This document shows positions 24,876 to 37,580 of a DNA stretch of 64,000 nt, in pieces; positions within the stretch are counted from its first letter, which is position 1, and each line of letters starts with the position of its first letter. Source of the stretch: Lanius collurio (taxonomy: Eukaryota > Chordata > Aves > Passeriformes > Laniidae); contig JACBWW010000004.1 in NCBI GenBank assembly GCA_020086605.1, positions 23,380,240-23,444,239 of the forward strand, in the 5' to 3' direction. The notes beneath the pieces are model-generated. The model did not search any database. It was given only the letters and a program-made list of their open reading frames with translations, and had not been told where the DNA came from. The position numbers and the translations under genes are program-made.

Positions 24876-26808
24876 CAGATGCAAATGCAACCTTTGATCC
24901 AGTTTTCTAAAATTTCTACAAAATATGTACCTACGAGAGCATCAAAAATAATCATTCAATATACCAGACCATAAAAGGTACCAAATAGTTGGCATTCCTT
25001 TATTTTACATAGTGTTGTGAGACCTAAGGAAACAGTATTGTCAAAGTTCAATCCCTTTAAATATTACACACCTAGTATGCAGATGGAGATGGATGCATAA
25101 TCATAATCATCATCCTCAAATCAGAAACTGCCAGAACTCACAATATAAACAGTTCTAGCTGGATGTAGAAGACCATGAAGGAAAAAAGACACCTTTACAG
25201 ACTGCAAAAGAACCCTTTAGCAGTCTCTAGGCAATAGTCCTTAAGTCATCACTGAGTCCACAAACTGATGCTTCCATACAAAAGTCAGCCTTTCAATGAA
25301 AAAAAACAGAAAATAAGTAAGCAAAAGGGTTGGACCTTTCAGAGTGATTTAAATCACATACAGATGGTATATTATAGATGCCAAATATCCTCACAAGATC
25401 CTTGGTCCCATGATGCAGCGTGCATCTTGCTCTCCAATCTCAGCATACATCAAAGCCCACTGCATGGAGGAAAGCAGCAGATCGGCTTCATCCCATTATT
25501 TTTCCCGTAACAATGTGCACCCCTTATATAACCAACTAGAAACACTAAATGGGAGCAATGATGCAATTCCTAGGTCTTGCACAAGGCACAAGGAATGATA
25601 TTGTTTGTTTAAGGTATGTATGGAAGTGACACAGAAGAAAGGCACAGGTCTCTCACCTTAGCTGGTGTTGTAAGAACATGGTGAGTACCCATGTTTCTTG
25701 TTTGTGTTTCTTTTGTCTCTTGAAAACCCAGCTTTAGAGGTTTATGCACATCTTCTTGATAAGGTACCTGCATTAACAGACACAATGACAGGAGTTTTAG
25801 TTTGTGTTTTAGTCCAGTGCAAAAATTGCAGTCTGTTGTCTCTCTGCTCTACATCTCTTTTTGGTGGATATAAGCAACAAAATCACTTTCTTAAAGCTGT
25901 AAAGATAAATCAGAAATATAAACTAGAAATTTGTTTGCTGAATGCTTGATATTCTGTCAGAGCCCCCAAATTACATGCTCTGGATACTTGGAATGCAATT
26001 TCACCTTTAAAAGGAAGTATTCTGATCAGTCAAGTGATATTTTTAAACACCGTATTGTCACTGCAAAATAAAAATCACTGATGATTCTCACAAAAAATTT
26101 GGTACTAGCAGAGCTATAAAAATATCCTTTCTAAGTGTTAAGCTTTGGGACATAGTGTTTATGCAGTCTAACAACAGCTCTTGTCTCAGCATAACGTATA
26201 TTAAAAATCTAGAACACAATTCAAGGATTATTTTTAGGATTTTTTTTCCTGTCTCCATGATTTTGCCTTTGAAATTTTCTCTGAAACAACAGTATTGCAT
26301 GCATATTTGTGCCTGTTATTCCAGGTATACTCAAGAATATTTGAAAGGATTAAAAAAGACACTCGCCCTTCTGGGTTAAATGTTTTAGCATTGACATTGC
26401 AGGTGAAAGCCAAAAATTAAATAATAAAAAAAAGAAAATAACCTGTTGGTAGCAACCTACCGTTTTCTGTCTTATTTCCAATCACACCGAGGCAGAAAGT
26501 AGCCCTGACAATTCTATGACTGCTCCAGCCCATTGTAAACAGGAGGTGGCAGTTCTAGTCTTTGATCCAATATGCCGCAGTGTTATAAAATGGCAGTAAC
26601 TAGCTAGGGAAGACAGTTCCACAATATGCAAGCTAAATAGCTTTTCCAAGGCTAGTCAGAGCTGCTTCCCCTTTATTCCCTTTTTGTAGAAAGCTAAAAT
26701 GTGTCACACACAGAGATAGAAAAAAGAATAAAATAGAGCAGACTTCTGACAGCTCAGAATTGATACTGTGATAGAGACTCTAGAGCTAACTATACTGCAT
26801 CCAAGGCC

Positions 26809-26852
26809 TTTTATTTTTCTTTTATTTTCTTTTTATTTTCTTTTTTTTTTTT
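26809..26852. repeat. (TTTTATTTTC)n-like pyrimidine-rich tract
   Basis: Several imperfect units of about 10 bases (TTTTATTTTTC, TTTTATTTTC, TTTTTATTTTC) followed by about 12 T. A low-complexity tandem. Confidence 0.88.
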
Positions 26853-28556
26853 AAGTGTGCAAACACATAAAGATTGTCTTTATAGCGCTTTTGTGGAAAA
26901 AAATCCTCTCTATTCATCTTGTGCTCTGTCTCATGCATTAGTTTCACAAATCTTTCTTATCACAGAAAATACTTTTATTCCATAATACTAAAATTCTGCT
27001 TAAAACTAGATCAATAATACCCCTGTCCCAATATATGACAGGTTAAATCTAACATGAGTGGATCTAAAAGCCAGTGCAGCCTATTCAGCAGGCCATTATT
27101 TTTTAATTTCTGATGCCTGTCTGAAATACCACTGAATTGCTGAGAAGACATTGCTTTATCATTAAAGTAACTTCAGGATGAAACCTCCTCTGTTGGCTCT
27201 AGTTCTGGAAAAGAGAGCTTTAACTTGCATGTTAAAAAGCCCTGTGACAGTAAAGACCAAGAGCAAAGTAGAGCCATTTGGAAAGTCTTTCACCACAGAA
27301 AGAAAAAGAGCAGAACAAGGGAGATAAAAGGGTGTGAAGGATGTATTCTGACATCTAAGAGAAACTATATGAGCAAGCATTGTATTTACTGTCTTTTGAC
27401 CCGGCTCAATGTCTGATCATGACAAATATCAGGAATCCCAGCAGAAATAGATTGCACAATCACTTTGAGAATTTTATAGAAGGTTTGGAAGCTAGGTGGA
27501 GATGAGAACTACTGAAAGCACTTGTCATTCAGAATCATTCAGATTAGCACATATCTAGCATATTCGCAAGGTCCAAGTCTCCAGGAAGCTGTTTAATGTA
27601 ATTGCCAAAAAACACACTTTATCAGGAAGAGTGTTGGGATGCTTCATTTAGATCAAATAATTTTTGCCTTTCTGCTATTACATGTTCCATCATTTCTGTG
27701 AGTAACTTCTCTGAGTAGAACAACTGCTTTGTACTGTGGTGCGTGAAACTAGGACATAATGTCATGGCTATAGATAACAAAATATCCTACTGTTCTCATC
27801 ATGTCATCCAGTGGGAACTCCTGTAGCCAGAGATTCAGCAGTGTACATTAATCTTCACAGTGTTATACAAGACATGGCTAACTCAATTCCCTTGAATCCT
27901 CACAATGGAGTCTGTCCAACTGTAGAGAGATAAGGCATGAGTCCGATGTTGTTAATCAGACAGACAGATACTCTGACATGTTTCACAATAGAAAGAGAAT
28001 ACAGATCATGGCTCGTGGCTATGGAAGACAGTAAGAATGTTAAGGGCAGTACTGAACTAAAGAAGACATCTGGTTATAATTGCAGGAGTATTGTGGAGAC
28101 AGGAAAGCAGTACAGTAGGACATATCATTCTGCCAGAGAATCTTCTGAGAGATTTAGGAAGCACTTAAGGGATTTACACACAATGAAATTCAGTTTAATT
28201 ACTGTGTATCAGCTGAGCAATGGTAACAGTCCCCAACAGTGCCTTATGGCCAATATAAGGTCTGGAACACTGCTTACCCTTCCTTACATTCCAACTTAAC
28301 TATGCTTAATGACATCACACTTTCTGAGCACTAGAGGAGCACAGTTGAAGAGGTTGGTTCTTCAGACACGTAGTACCTTACGCAGTGTGACTCTAAGTTT
28401 CATTAGCATATTTCCTAAAAAAATGTATAGAGCAAGGATAAAATCACCACTACATATCCTAATTAGAGGGGACATCCATCAAACCAAAGTTCTCACACAG
28501 AAGATCTCATAGTAGGAACTAAGAGACTGTGCAAAGACTCACAGATGTTCTGGGTA

Positions 28557-28648
28557 TAAAACAAAACAAAAAAAAAACCCAAACAAACAAACAAACAAAA
28601 AACAACAACAACAAAAAACAAACAAAAACCCCCCAAAAAACAAAAATA
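28557..28648. repeat. A/C-only low-complexity tract with (AAAC)n and (AAC)n
   Basis: Some 85 bases from 28559 contain only A and C, with (AAAC) units at about 28580-28600, (AAC) units at 28601-28614 and a C6 run at 28629-28634. Low complexity. Confidence 0.93.
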
Positions 28649-30310
28649 TAGAATATGACTCAGGTTCTTCAATTTCTGTTCTAAGCAGAGGTACATGCCT
28701 TCCTGTCTTCTAAAAAAAAATCCATCTATTTAAGGTTTTAATTTTATTTAATTAAGACATTTTCCTAGTGTCCTTTATCCATGAAAAATAAGTTCAACCA
28801 TCAGCTGCAACACTCACAAGGAACAGTGCTACATTTTCATTTGAAAGAGATTTGGAGCCAGAACTTGAATTTAATTTTCCTGTGTATATGCAAAACCCAG
28901 ATATCCTGGAGCGATTTGAGAGGTTTTTTCCAGTGACTCCTCTGAAAATTGTATCACTTTTGTTTATTTATCTCAAATTTCCTGGGACTAGAATCTCCAC
29001 AAATCTCTATGTTGTATATCCCTGACATGCCTGAAGAGCAACCTACAGAGTTAGTCTTTTTTTTCTCTCCTCTCTCCCACATAAATATTCTTGCACAGTT
29101 CTATCTCTGAGAATCCTTCATCTTAGAAAATGGGTTATCATTTTGGAGATCAGGGCTTAAATTCCTGCTCTGTAGGCATTGGATGCTAATTTCACACATA
29201 GAAGTTCCATGTGGCTCATGGCACGCAGACCCCTGCACATTTCAGTGGTGTTCTGAGCAGACAAAGGCAACCAGCCCTCTCACCAAGAGACAAGAGGGGT
29301 GTCCATTCTGGGAGTCACATTGGGAATGTTAGCTTGAGCTCTAGTGGTAGATATGCAGCCTTGTAGATGTCCCCTAAGAGAGGAAGAAAAATGGAAACTG
29401 GGGCAGACAGAGAGTGATGTAGCAGTTCAGAGACTGAGAAGTAAAGTGGAGTTGGTTCCTCTCAGAAATAAAATTTATAAAGCTCTGGTTGAAGCTCAGG
29501 TGTGTAAACTGTCATGATAGTTTCAATGAGACTACTGATGAAGAATCTTAAGTGTGTGGTTCATTACCTCCAATAACAGACAGATTAAAACATATGAACT
29601 CCACTAGATTCTTAAAATATTTGAAAAAAAGCTTAGAAAGGAATATAAAGACTTAAAACATGAACAAATTGCTGGAGCTAAAAAGCTATTCTATATAGGC
29701 TGCAACACTGTAACTGTTCATGACAATTCTTTCCTTGCAGATGTGAATTAATCAAATTATTGCAATTTTGCAAGAGCAGAAGCCCACACATTGACAGGAG
29801 AGGAGACAGGAGAAAAAGATATGAAATTGAAGAGGAGGAGACATATGCAGAGAGAAGAAGGAAACTACTCGCCATTGAGAACTAAATAATTGAGAAAAAT
29901 GTGAAGTATAAAATCAGGATTTCTGTAAGCAGAGAGGCAGTACTTGTAGATGTGAAAAATACTAATCTAAACAAAAAAGTAAAAGTGGGACAGAGTTTAA
30001 GGGGTTGAATTCTATGTTAAAAGATGGATAATCTCACAGTAAACAGTATGTTTTCTTTCTCACTTTTTACCAACTCAGTATTTGTAAAATGTTTTTGAGA
30101 GTATTTGTAACATGGTTTTACCTGAGATTTTATTCTTCTCCACATTAAATATGAAAATTTCTGTCTTAATTTACTCACCAGGTTCAAATTAGAATTCTCT
30201 ACACAGTGAGCAGATTTGTCTCATAAATTACTGAAACATTTTCTTCTGCAAAAACATTGAAAGGTCTCTTATTTTCTTCTATTTTTCTCATTTTTTTTCT
30301 CGAAACTGCA

Positions 30311-30925
30311 TAGAGTCATAGAATCATTGAGACTGGAAAAGACCACTTAAGACATTGAGTCCAACCATTAACCTGTGACTGCCACGTTCACCTCAAAATC
30401 ATGTTTTAAGTGCCATATCTACACGCTTTTTCAATACTTTTAGGGTGGCGATTACGTCACTGCCCCAGACAGCTTATTCCAGGGCCTGACCAGACTTTCA
30501 TTGAAGACATTTTTCCTAAGATCCAACCTAAATCTCTCCTGGCTCACTGTGAGGCCATTTATCCTTGTCCTGTCAGTTGCTGTCCGGGAGAACAGACAGA
30601 CCCCCATTTCAACCTCCTTTCAGGCAGGCGTAGAGAGTGATAAGTTCTCCTCTGAGCCTCCTTTTCTCCAGGCTAAACACCCCCAGCTCCCTCCAAAGCT
30701 CCTCGTGGCTTGTGCTCCGGATCTTTCAGGACCTTTGTTCCCCCTCTCTGGACATGCTCCAGGACATCAATGTCTTTTTTGTAGGGAGGGGCCCAGAATT
30801 GAACAAAGTATTAGAGGTGTGGCCTCACCAGTGCTGAGCACAGGGGGGCAATCACTACTCTGGTTCTGCTGGCCACACTGTGGCTAATAGAAGCCAGGAT
30901 GCCATTGGGCTAATGTGGGTGAGAT
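30311..30925 (-). mobile_element. CR1 LINE, 3' half
   Basis: Plus-strand AGAGTCATAGAATCATTGAG at 30312 is the reverse complement of the CR1 3' end with its octamer tail. Then come CAAGTCC-like text (30357), AAGTGCCATATCTACACGCT (30408), TTCCTAAGATCCAACCTAAA (30512), TTTTCTCCAGGCTAAACACC (30662), CTCTGGACATGCTCCAGGAC (30746) and GGTGTGGCCTCACCAGTGCT (30816): the full antisense path of a CR1 3' UTR and C-terminal reverse transcriptase. Stops and indels break the coding frame; plus-strand open frames within it are spurious. It is 5'-truncated at about 30925, as most CR1 copies are. Confidence 0.9.
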
Positions 30926-33900
30926 GCAATTCTCCTTCACTGCTTCCTTGATCTTGCCAGTGGCAATCTTCTCCCTTTTGTCACCAGTTTCGCTTCATGA
31001 GCATTAGACTGCTTTATTAGTTATGACTCATCAGAAGGATATAATCATACCAATTCCTTCTCAATGTCATTTACTCTCACTTAAATACCAAATTTTTGCC
31101 TGTTGCTGAGATACCAAACGTGTTTTATTCTCTGGATACTACAGTTGAAACTACCTTTTACTACTGACAAGAGGAGAAATCAAAGTTGTGGGTTTGGTTT
31201 GATTTACCATTCAATTCTTCATGAATTTTCTAACTATCCCAATTTGTTTCTTTCTTGTGAAGAGTTTGTTATGAATTATTCTGTTAAATATATAGGGTTG
31301 TTGTGTAATTTAAATTAGCCTAAACATTTAACCAGAACAATTATAAAATGTACATTTAAAGCACAAGCTATTATTCATAGAAATAGTTGGGTTTTCTGTT
31401 TAAAACAAGTGTGTAGATACCAAGTTTATGATGAAAAAGGAAAACTGATTCCTGCAAGTAATTGTATGTCATTAGCATAGATGTAGTGTTGGTAGTAGTG
31501 ACTTATTTCCCCTTTAAAATATAATAAGAAAAGAGGAAAAATCTTTTGTGGTATATCTTCATCCATTAATCTTTAGCACCAAAACCTCATAAGAATGGTG
31601 ACAGACACAGAGTAATTCTTATATTTCAGAAAAGGTCAATCAAAAAATAGATATGGTAAAAGTACAGTCAATAAATAATCTTATAAGACTAAACATTGCA
31701 CTCATCCTTTTCAAGTCACTCATTACTCATCTACAGCACCCTCAGTGACATTTTTAATGTATTATTTCAAAGTTCTTTCTTTATTATTGAGAAGGGAAAT
31801 ATTTTTAACTTATAAAGATCCATCTATAGTTGAGGTCTGGTTCACCATAAATGAGCAATTTCCCAGTGGACAAGAAAGTACCGTGACAGGAACATTAATA
31901 ATACCTTTGAACATCTACTGCCCCATTTCATTTGTTTTTTGAGGAGACTTACAGTTTTATGGGAAAATGCTGAAGGAAAAAAAAAGGCAGGAAAGGTTAT
32001 TTTGTGGTTAAAGCTGGTTGAATTATTACTGTTTAACATTCCATCTTTTAAATTACTGCTTAAAATTACAATCCTATGCTCATTGTTTCATTTTCAATAG
32101 AAGGAGCTCCATCTTTGCATAACAAGCCATTCTTTTAAGGGTAACATTTCTAAAGATGGTTAAAGGACTTAGGTATCACTTTGAACCTGGAAGACATTAA
32201 ATGCCTTTTGGGCATTGAGTAAAATCCCTGGAAATGGCTTTGATAACCATGTAATTTTTTAAGTTTCCTCCCTCTACTCTTAATGTCCAACAAACATTAA
32301 GAAGCCTAATATTAGCATCTAATTTGAAAGGTTTCTGCCTTATGAATGTACTGTTCAACATGTTCCTGTCATTCTGCATTGAAACCATTCGCACTGAATT
32401 TATATAGCTATTGAAAAAGTTGCTGAAGAGATGTATTCTTCTTTATAATTAAGAATTTAAAAATCTTAATTTTGACAAGCTTTTAAATTACTTATGTCAC
32501 AGAAACTTATTTTCAAAATGTCCCCATCTATGAATAGTTTGTCCTATTTAAAATTACCATTTGGCTGTAATACTATTCAGAGAATGTATTTGATTTATTC
32601 ATATTTTATCTATTCACACAGGAGATCTGCTTTTCAGATGTTTGATGGCAGTTTTACAAGGACTCCGATGACAAATATCCAAATGTAAATGATTAATAAA
32701 TCAGTAATGCAGCTTCAGAAAAATAATCTGCTCAGTGTATTAAAAAAAGTAAAGAACCTTTACAGTTGGGAACACAGAGGAGGCCAAATACTTGTAAATA
32801 ATTTGTTAAATACAAAGTAAATTTGCTAACCACTGTAACAAATAAATAAAGGGAGAAATAGAGGGAATTCAGACAAAATAAGAAAGTTCAAGTGCATTTA
32901 AGAACTAATAGGGATGTGAAAAGACTGCAAATTTTTTTTCTGAAAGGAAAAATGGAAACTAGAAATGTATATGAAATAATGAATGATCAAATAAACATAT
33001 ATGAAAAAAATTAAATAATGAAATTACCTCTTCTGGTTTGTGATATAAGAGCAAAAAAAGATAATTAAATGGTAGAAGGCTTGAAGTGAATAAATGAAAA
33101 TAGTACCTCACAAAAAAATCAAGTCACCAAGGCAAGGAAACTGAAAAGTGTAAAATGAAGACTGGGCATGTGATCCCTAATGATCAGTGGGACACTTTTT
33201 AACCCAAACAATCTGGATGCAAGAGAGAGCCCAATCTATCCTGGAATAGAATTAACAACCATGAGAGAGAGCTCAGGCTACACATGAAAGCAAGGCAATA
33301 CTTCTCGTTGGGTGACAGGAAAATAAAGAGTTGAGTAAGACAACTCTAAAATAGGAAGAGAATAAAAATCTTGGATTTAGGGCAGCAGCAACTGTCCCTG
33401 ACTGGGTACATGCAGAATTAAAAACCATCTAGCTGTCAGCTCAGCCACAATAACCATCTATGGACTTCTGCTGAGTCCATGCCAATTGTGGAGTGGGTCT
33501 CTTTCTCTAAAATATAGGGACACCACCACATATACTTAATTCATTATTGTGAACTGACTTCACAACAGTTTAATTAAATTGCAGATCAGCCTCAGGGTTG
33601 ACTATTATTATGGCATAGATGATAATTTAGAAGTTGAATAGCACTGATCTGGACATGCTAGATTAGACACTTGGAAACAGCCCCGTCTTCATCATGGTAT
33701 TTGAAAATCTCTTGCCTGACTTCCTGGCCTCATGCATGCAGCAAAGGGTTTCTCTACATATTTGAGTAAAGAACAGTCTTTGGAAAGTGCTTCTGAACAG
33801 CAGAGATCTTTAAACATAATTTTCAGTGCTCAGTACCTACAGAGTGAACCAACAACTTAGGGGAACACAGAAGGTTCAGGATATAAAAATCGTGATGACT

Positions 33901-34109
33901 AACCACAGTGCCCAGTTGAGAGAAGAGTACTTAATCTTCTCATTCTAAAGGTAAAACTGCCAATTTTGCAACCACATAAAAATTATTAAACATGTTCATA
34001 TTAGAATACAATTATGAAGCATTCAAAAATGGAAAACACTTGGACTCCAAATGAAAATTGTAACCATTATTAAGGAAATTTTTATACAGAAGGAAATCTG
34101 AGTATCAGT

Positions 34110-34147
34110 TCCCTGTGTATACCAGCTCCAGTCCCTGTGTATACCAG
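34110..34147 (+). repeat. 22-bp tandem duplication (1.7 copies)
   Basis: TCCCTGTGTATACCAG occurs at 34110-34125 and again exactly at 34132-34147, a direct repeat with period 22. A small local duplication. Confidence 0.9.
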
Positions 34148-34926
34148 AAAGCCTGAACAAGAAGTGCCCTTCCTCCACCAGATAATTGAAAGGAGTAGGT
34201 GATGAGACATGGATTTGCTGAGACAATGAAATATATACTTACAGAAAAAGTGAGCTATTCTGTTTCCACTTGTTCTGTTGTATTCATTTGTTTCTGAAGC
34301 TTGATTACTTAGGTACAGCAAAGAAAAAATTCCCATGAGCTATTTTCTCATTTTGAGAACAGAGAAAAATAATATCAAGTGTTGCAAGGAAACAAGAGTG
34401 ACTAAGACTGGGAGTTGTGAGAATTGAACATTTCTTGTAACCCTCTAGGGTCAGTTCCCCTCTAAAGATACTTACCCCTAAGCATTCAGAATCTGTTGCT
34501 TTTATTAAGAAAGCTTTCAATAGATTTATTTGCTGTAAAGGAGATTTTGGAAGAAAAAAATATTTATTCTGACAGAAGAGACAGAAGTCTCTCATGTCAT
34601 CAAGCAATTTAGAAGACAAGTTTCAGTTACAGAAACTTTATTACTGGTAATACCTGATGAAAAAATCCAATCAAAATAAAGTCAAACCAGACCAAACCAA
34701 ACCTTGCCTCCTTCACTTTTAAGTCTCAAGTTGAGTGGAGCGGGCAGTTAGAATAAACTCTCCTTCCACTTTTACACAAAGGAGATATTACTTGCAAATC
34801 AGTGAGATAATAAAAACTGTATCCCCCAATAAACTTTAGAAAGCTGCAATCCAGAGAAAAGTAGAACTTTAAGCAAGAATTGTTTGTGTCCTGGGTGACA
34901 TTTTTTTCTTAAAAATGAACTTTAAA

Positions 34927-34954
34927 TTTTTTTTTTCTCCTGCTTTTTTTTTTC
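34927..34954. repeat. Pyrimidine-rich low-complexity tract
   Basis: Two T runs (about 10 and 10) separated by CTCCTGC. Simple tract. Confidence 0.85.
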
Positions 34955-37176
34955 CCACTCCTTGCATACAAGAAGTGGTGAATCAGCACATTTGTACCCT
35001 ACATTAAATATTAAAATCAATATGAACATTGCCTGATTTCCCAGAAAAGAAACCTTATTTTATGCACTGCTGGAAAATTAGAAACTTGATATTACTTAAT
35101 CACATGTTAGAGAATGTAAATGATGAAGGAATTACTACGTGAAAAGTTATGCAACACTAAAAAAGACAGGTATTTAAGAAAAAAATAGTTTAGAAATGTT
35201 TTGTTTATGTTATTGTTTGCAAATTCATAAAAATTTGAACACCTAAAAAATAGGATTTAAGTAACTTGAAGTGTTTTGAGTTTTACCTTTACATATTTGA
35301 GTTTTTACCAGTTCTTGCAGCTGTTTGAAAATCTATAGGCAAAGGAGACTGGTCATGTATCTGTGTACTTGTAATATAAAAATTACTTTGTAGACTATTT
35401 AGCATCTGCCCTTAATTTTATAGAGATCAGACTCCAAGGACATACAGCCAATAATCTGTATATAAAGCTTTGATCCTACGCCTGATCAGGCTAGCTTTAC
35501 TATTGATTCCTTATTATAATTTATTTAACATAAAAGCTGTTACATAAGGTGGTTAAAGTTGCTTAATGAGCTAACCGATTAGGGAGAAATGAATTTGAGA
35601 TCACTTTGAAGCCAAAGAACCAAAATTTATGAGGTTTGGGGTCCTAAAGGAAAAGAGTAGAGCACAGTTCTTTAATTAATAGGATATTTGGGTAGAAAAG
35701 ATATTAACTACTGAACAATTTTGATTTTTTTCAGGGAATTGGAACATAAAATGAGCTCATTCTCTGCCTTTACTTATGCCCTTGACACTGAGCAGAATTT
35801 GCCCCATGGCAGACTGAAAGCCCCTCACACTCACCCAGACTAAATTTCAATTGTTCGTTATTTTTAGTATAAGATCAGAATAGAACTACTTAATCAAATA
35901 AAGTTGTAGAGAAGGGGATAGAATAGAGAAGCTGTGCTTTAAAGTATAAAAGGAAAGTTTGCTTATGGCAGTCATTATCACATTCATTTCTTTATCTCAT
36001 TTTTAAACCAATTGGACCTAATCAAATTTCACAACTCTTTTGCACCTGAATACATTCATATACAGGATTTTTGATCTCTAACAAAATAAAGGAGGCTACA
36101 GCTGAAATCTTTGCAATAGAATGATAGGCAAAGTAAACAGAGAAAAATGTTTAGAAATAAATTCTTCATAAAATATCTTGTAAATTTTACAATGCTATCT
36201 CTTTTTGAGTGGCCCAAATCTTTTTATTTTCTTTCAATAAAGGTATAATAAAGATTTAAGCAACAATCCTTGCACTGTTTTCCACGCTATCAGATTATGA
36301 ACAGTCACAGTCACTGTCTCTGCCTTCTTGATTTCTACTGTATGGAGTTGTGTAGCAGCTGAGCATTCGTCCAATTAAGACAAATTCGGGATGAAAAATA
36401 ACTTAAAAGGAAGTATTCCTAATACTCAGTATGCTGATATTTGACAAAAATGTGGCAACCTTTTATGTACATATGCAAAACACCAAATTAATCAGAGGGG
36501 ATATTTATGCTACTCTGTTGTGGCAGAAAATCTGTAAAAAATAGGCCTTGTTTAGTTTTAAGTGTCGCTATAATAAATAAGACATGATGTAGATAATTGA
36601 AGAAAAATAGCAATAAAAGCTATCTTGAAAACTAACTGCATGTTTTAATATTTTCTTCCCTTAGGAAGATTTTCTTTACTGGTAATTTATGAGAAAAGTA
36701 TACTTAGGTTAACTTTTTTTATTTTTCATTTTTATTTTAATTCTCCTCTCACGAGAATATTGATGATCAATATTTGAAAAAAAAAATCTTTATTTCTGAT
36801 GTTTGCTTTTAAATATTTTTTCAATCTTAAAAATTAGTTTGACTGAAACAGAATATCTGTAGAAATTACAGTGGAATTATAATTCTAACTGTTAAAAAAA
36901 AAAGCCTGAGACCAGTTTCAATGTCACTTAAGAGACAATGCAGGCTTAACCTCTACATATCTGTTAACCACTGAAATTCTATCTAGAAAAACCCTTTGAC
37001 TTTCAAGTAGAGAAAATGTATGTTTAAGACAATATACCTCAGTATGGTCAGTTATTTGAACTCTACACCTTGATAAAAAAGAATGTCATTCTCCACTCAT
37101 GCATCACTAAACATAAATTCTTAATTATGTTCTATGACATCCAAATGAGGGATTTTAATTCTTAATAATATCCCTA

Positions 37177-37198
37177 TTTTTTTTTTTCCCCTCTCCAG
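37177..37198 (+). other. Polypyrimidine tract ending in CAG (acceptor-like)
   Basis: Eleven T followed by CCCCTCTCCAG, a textbook-looking 3' splice acceptor. The sequence after it meets a stop early in the frames I checked and no paired donor was convincing, so it is listed only as a sequence feature. Confidence 0.4.
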
Positions 37199-37524
37199 GA
37201 GATAAGAGTACTTCCAGCTTTGATCCAGACTCCTAATTAGGAAGTTCATCTTCCCAATTAAAGCTACTGAACTGAAGTTACAGTGCAGTTCACATTGCAG
37301 ACAGTCTGCCATTTGTTTTTTCTTTTTAAATTGTCTTCATCATTCCTGAACAGTTAGAAAACTACTGCATTTTTGCTTCCCAAGTGCTCAACTTTGCCTT
37401 TTCTACTGTCATTCCATTTCAGCTATGACCATGAATAAAGTAATTTCCTTGCTTCTGTATGAGCTTATTCTGTATTGAAGGTGACTTTCACTTCAGAATT
37501 ATCTCAAAAAATTCAATATATAGT

Positions 37525-37580
37525 CGCCATATAACAGAAGGGCACACCACACCGCCATATAACAGAAGGGCACACCACAC
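37525..37580 (+). repeat. Exact 28-bp tandem duplication
   Basis: A 28-base unit starting CGCCATATAACAGAAGG and ending CACACCACAC occurs at 37525-37552 and again without mismatch at 37553-37580. Identity between copies suggests a recent slippage or duplication event. It could vary in copy number among individuals. Confidence 0.97.

Larger units (their letters stand above)
22874..30310. other. Noncoding A+T-rich DNA
   Basis: No gene or classified repeat was recognised in these 7.4 kb. Slightly G+C-richer patches occur at 23360-23470, 26490-26640 and 29180-29460 without recognisable identity. A 120-codon plus frame (27937-28299) is about the longest that chance would give in this much sequence and resembles nothing known. 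Simple tracts are listed separately. Confidence 0.5.

Noticed and set aside
25573..25690. Strong donor-like ACATG/GTGAGTAC at 25680 with an upstream CCTAG acceptor
   Set aside because: All three frames between the two sites contain stops, so no coding exon; a noncoding exon cannot be excluded but has no other support.
27937..28299. 120-codon plus-strand open frame
   Set aside because: About the longest frame expected by chance in 64 kb of this composition; no motif, no promoter, no repeats in common with known proteins.
30501..30887. 128-codon plus frame
   Set aside because: Lies on the antisense strand of a CR1 3' half; a by-product of the repeat.
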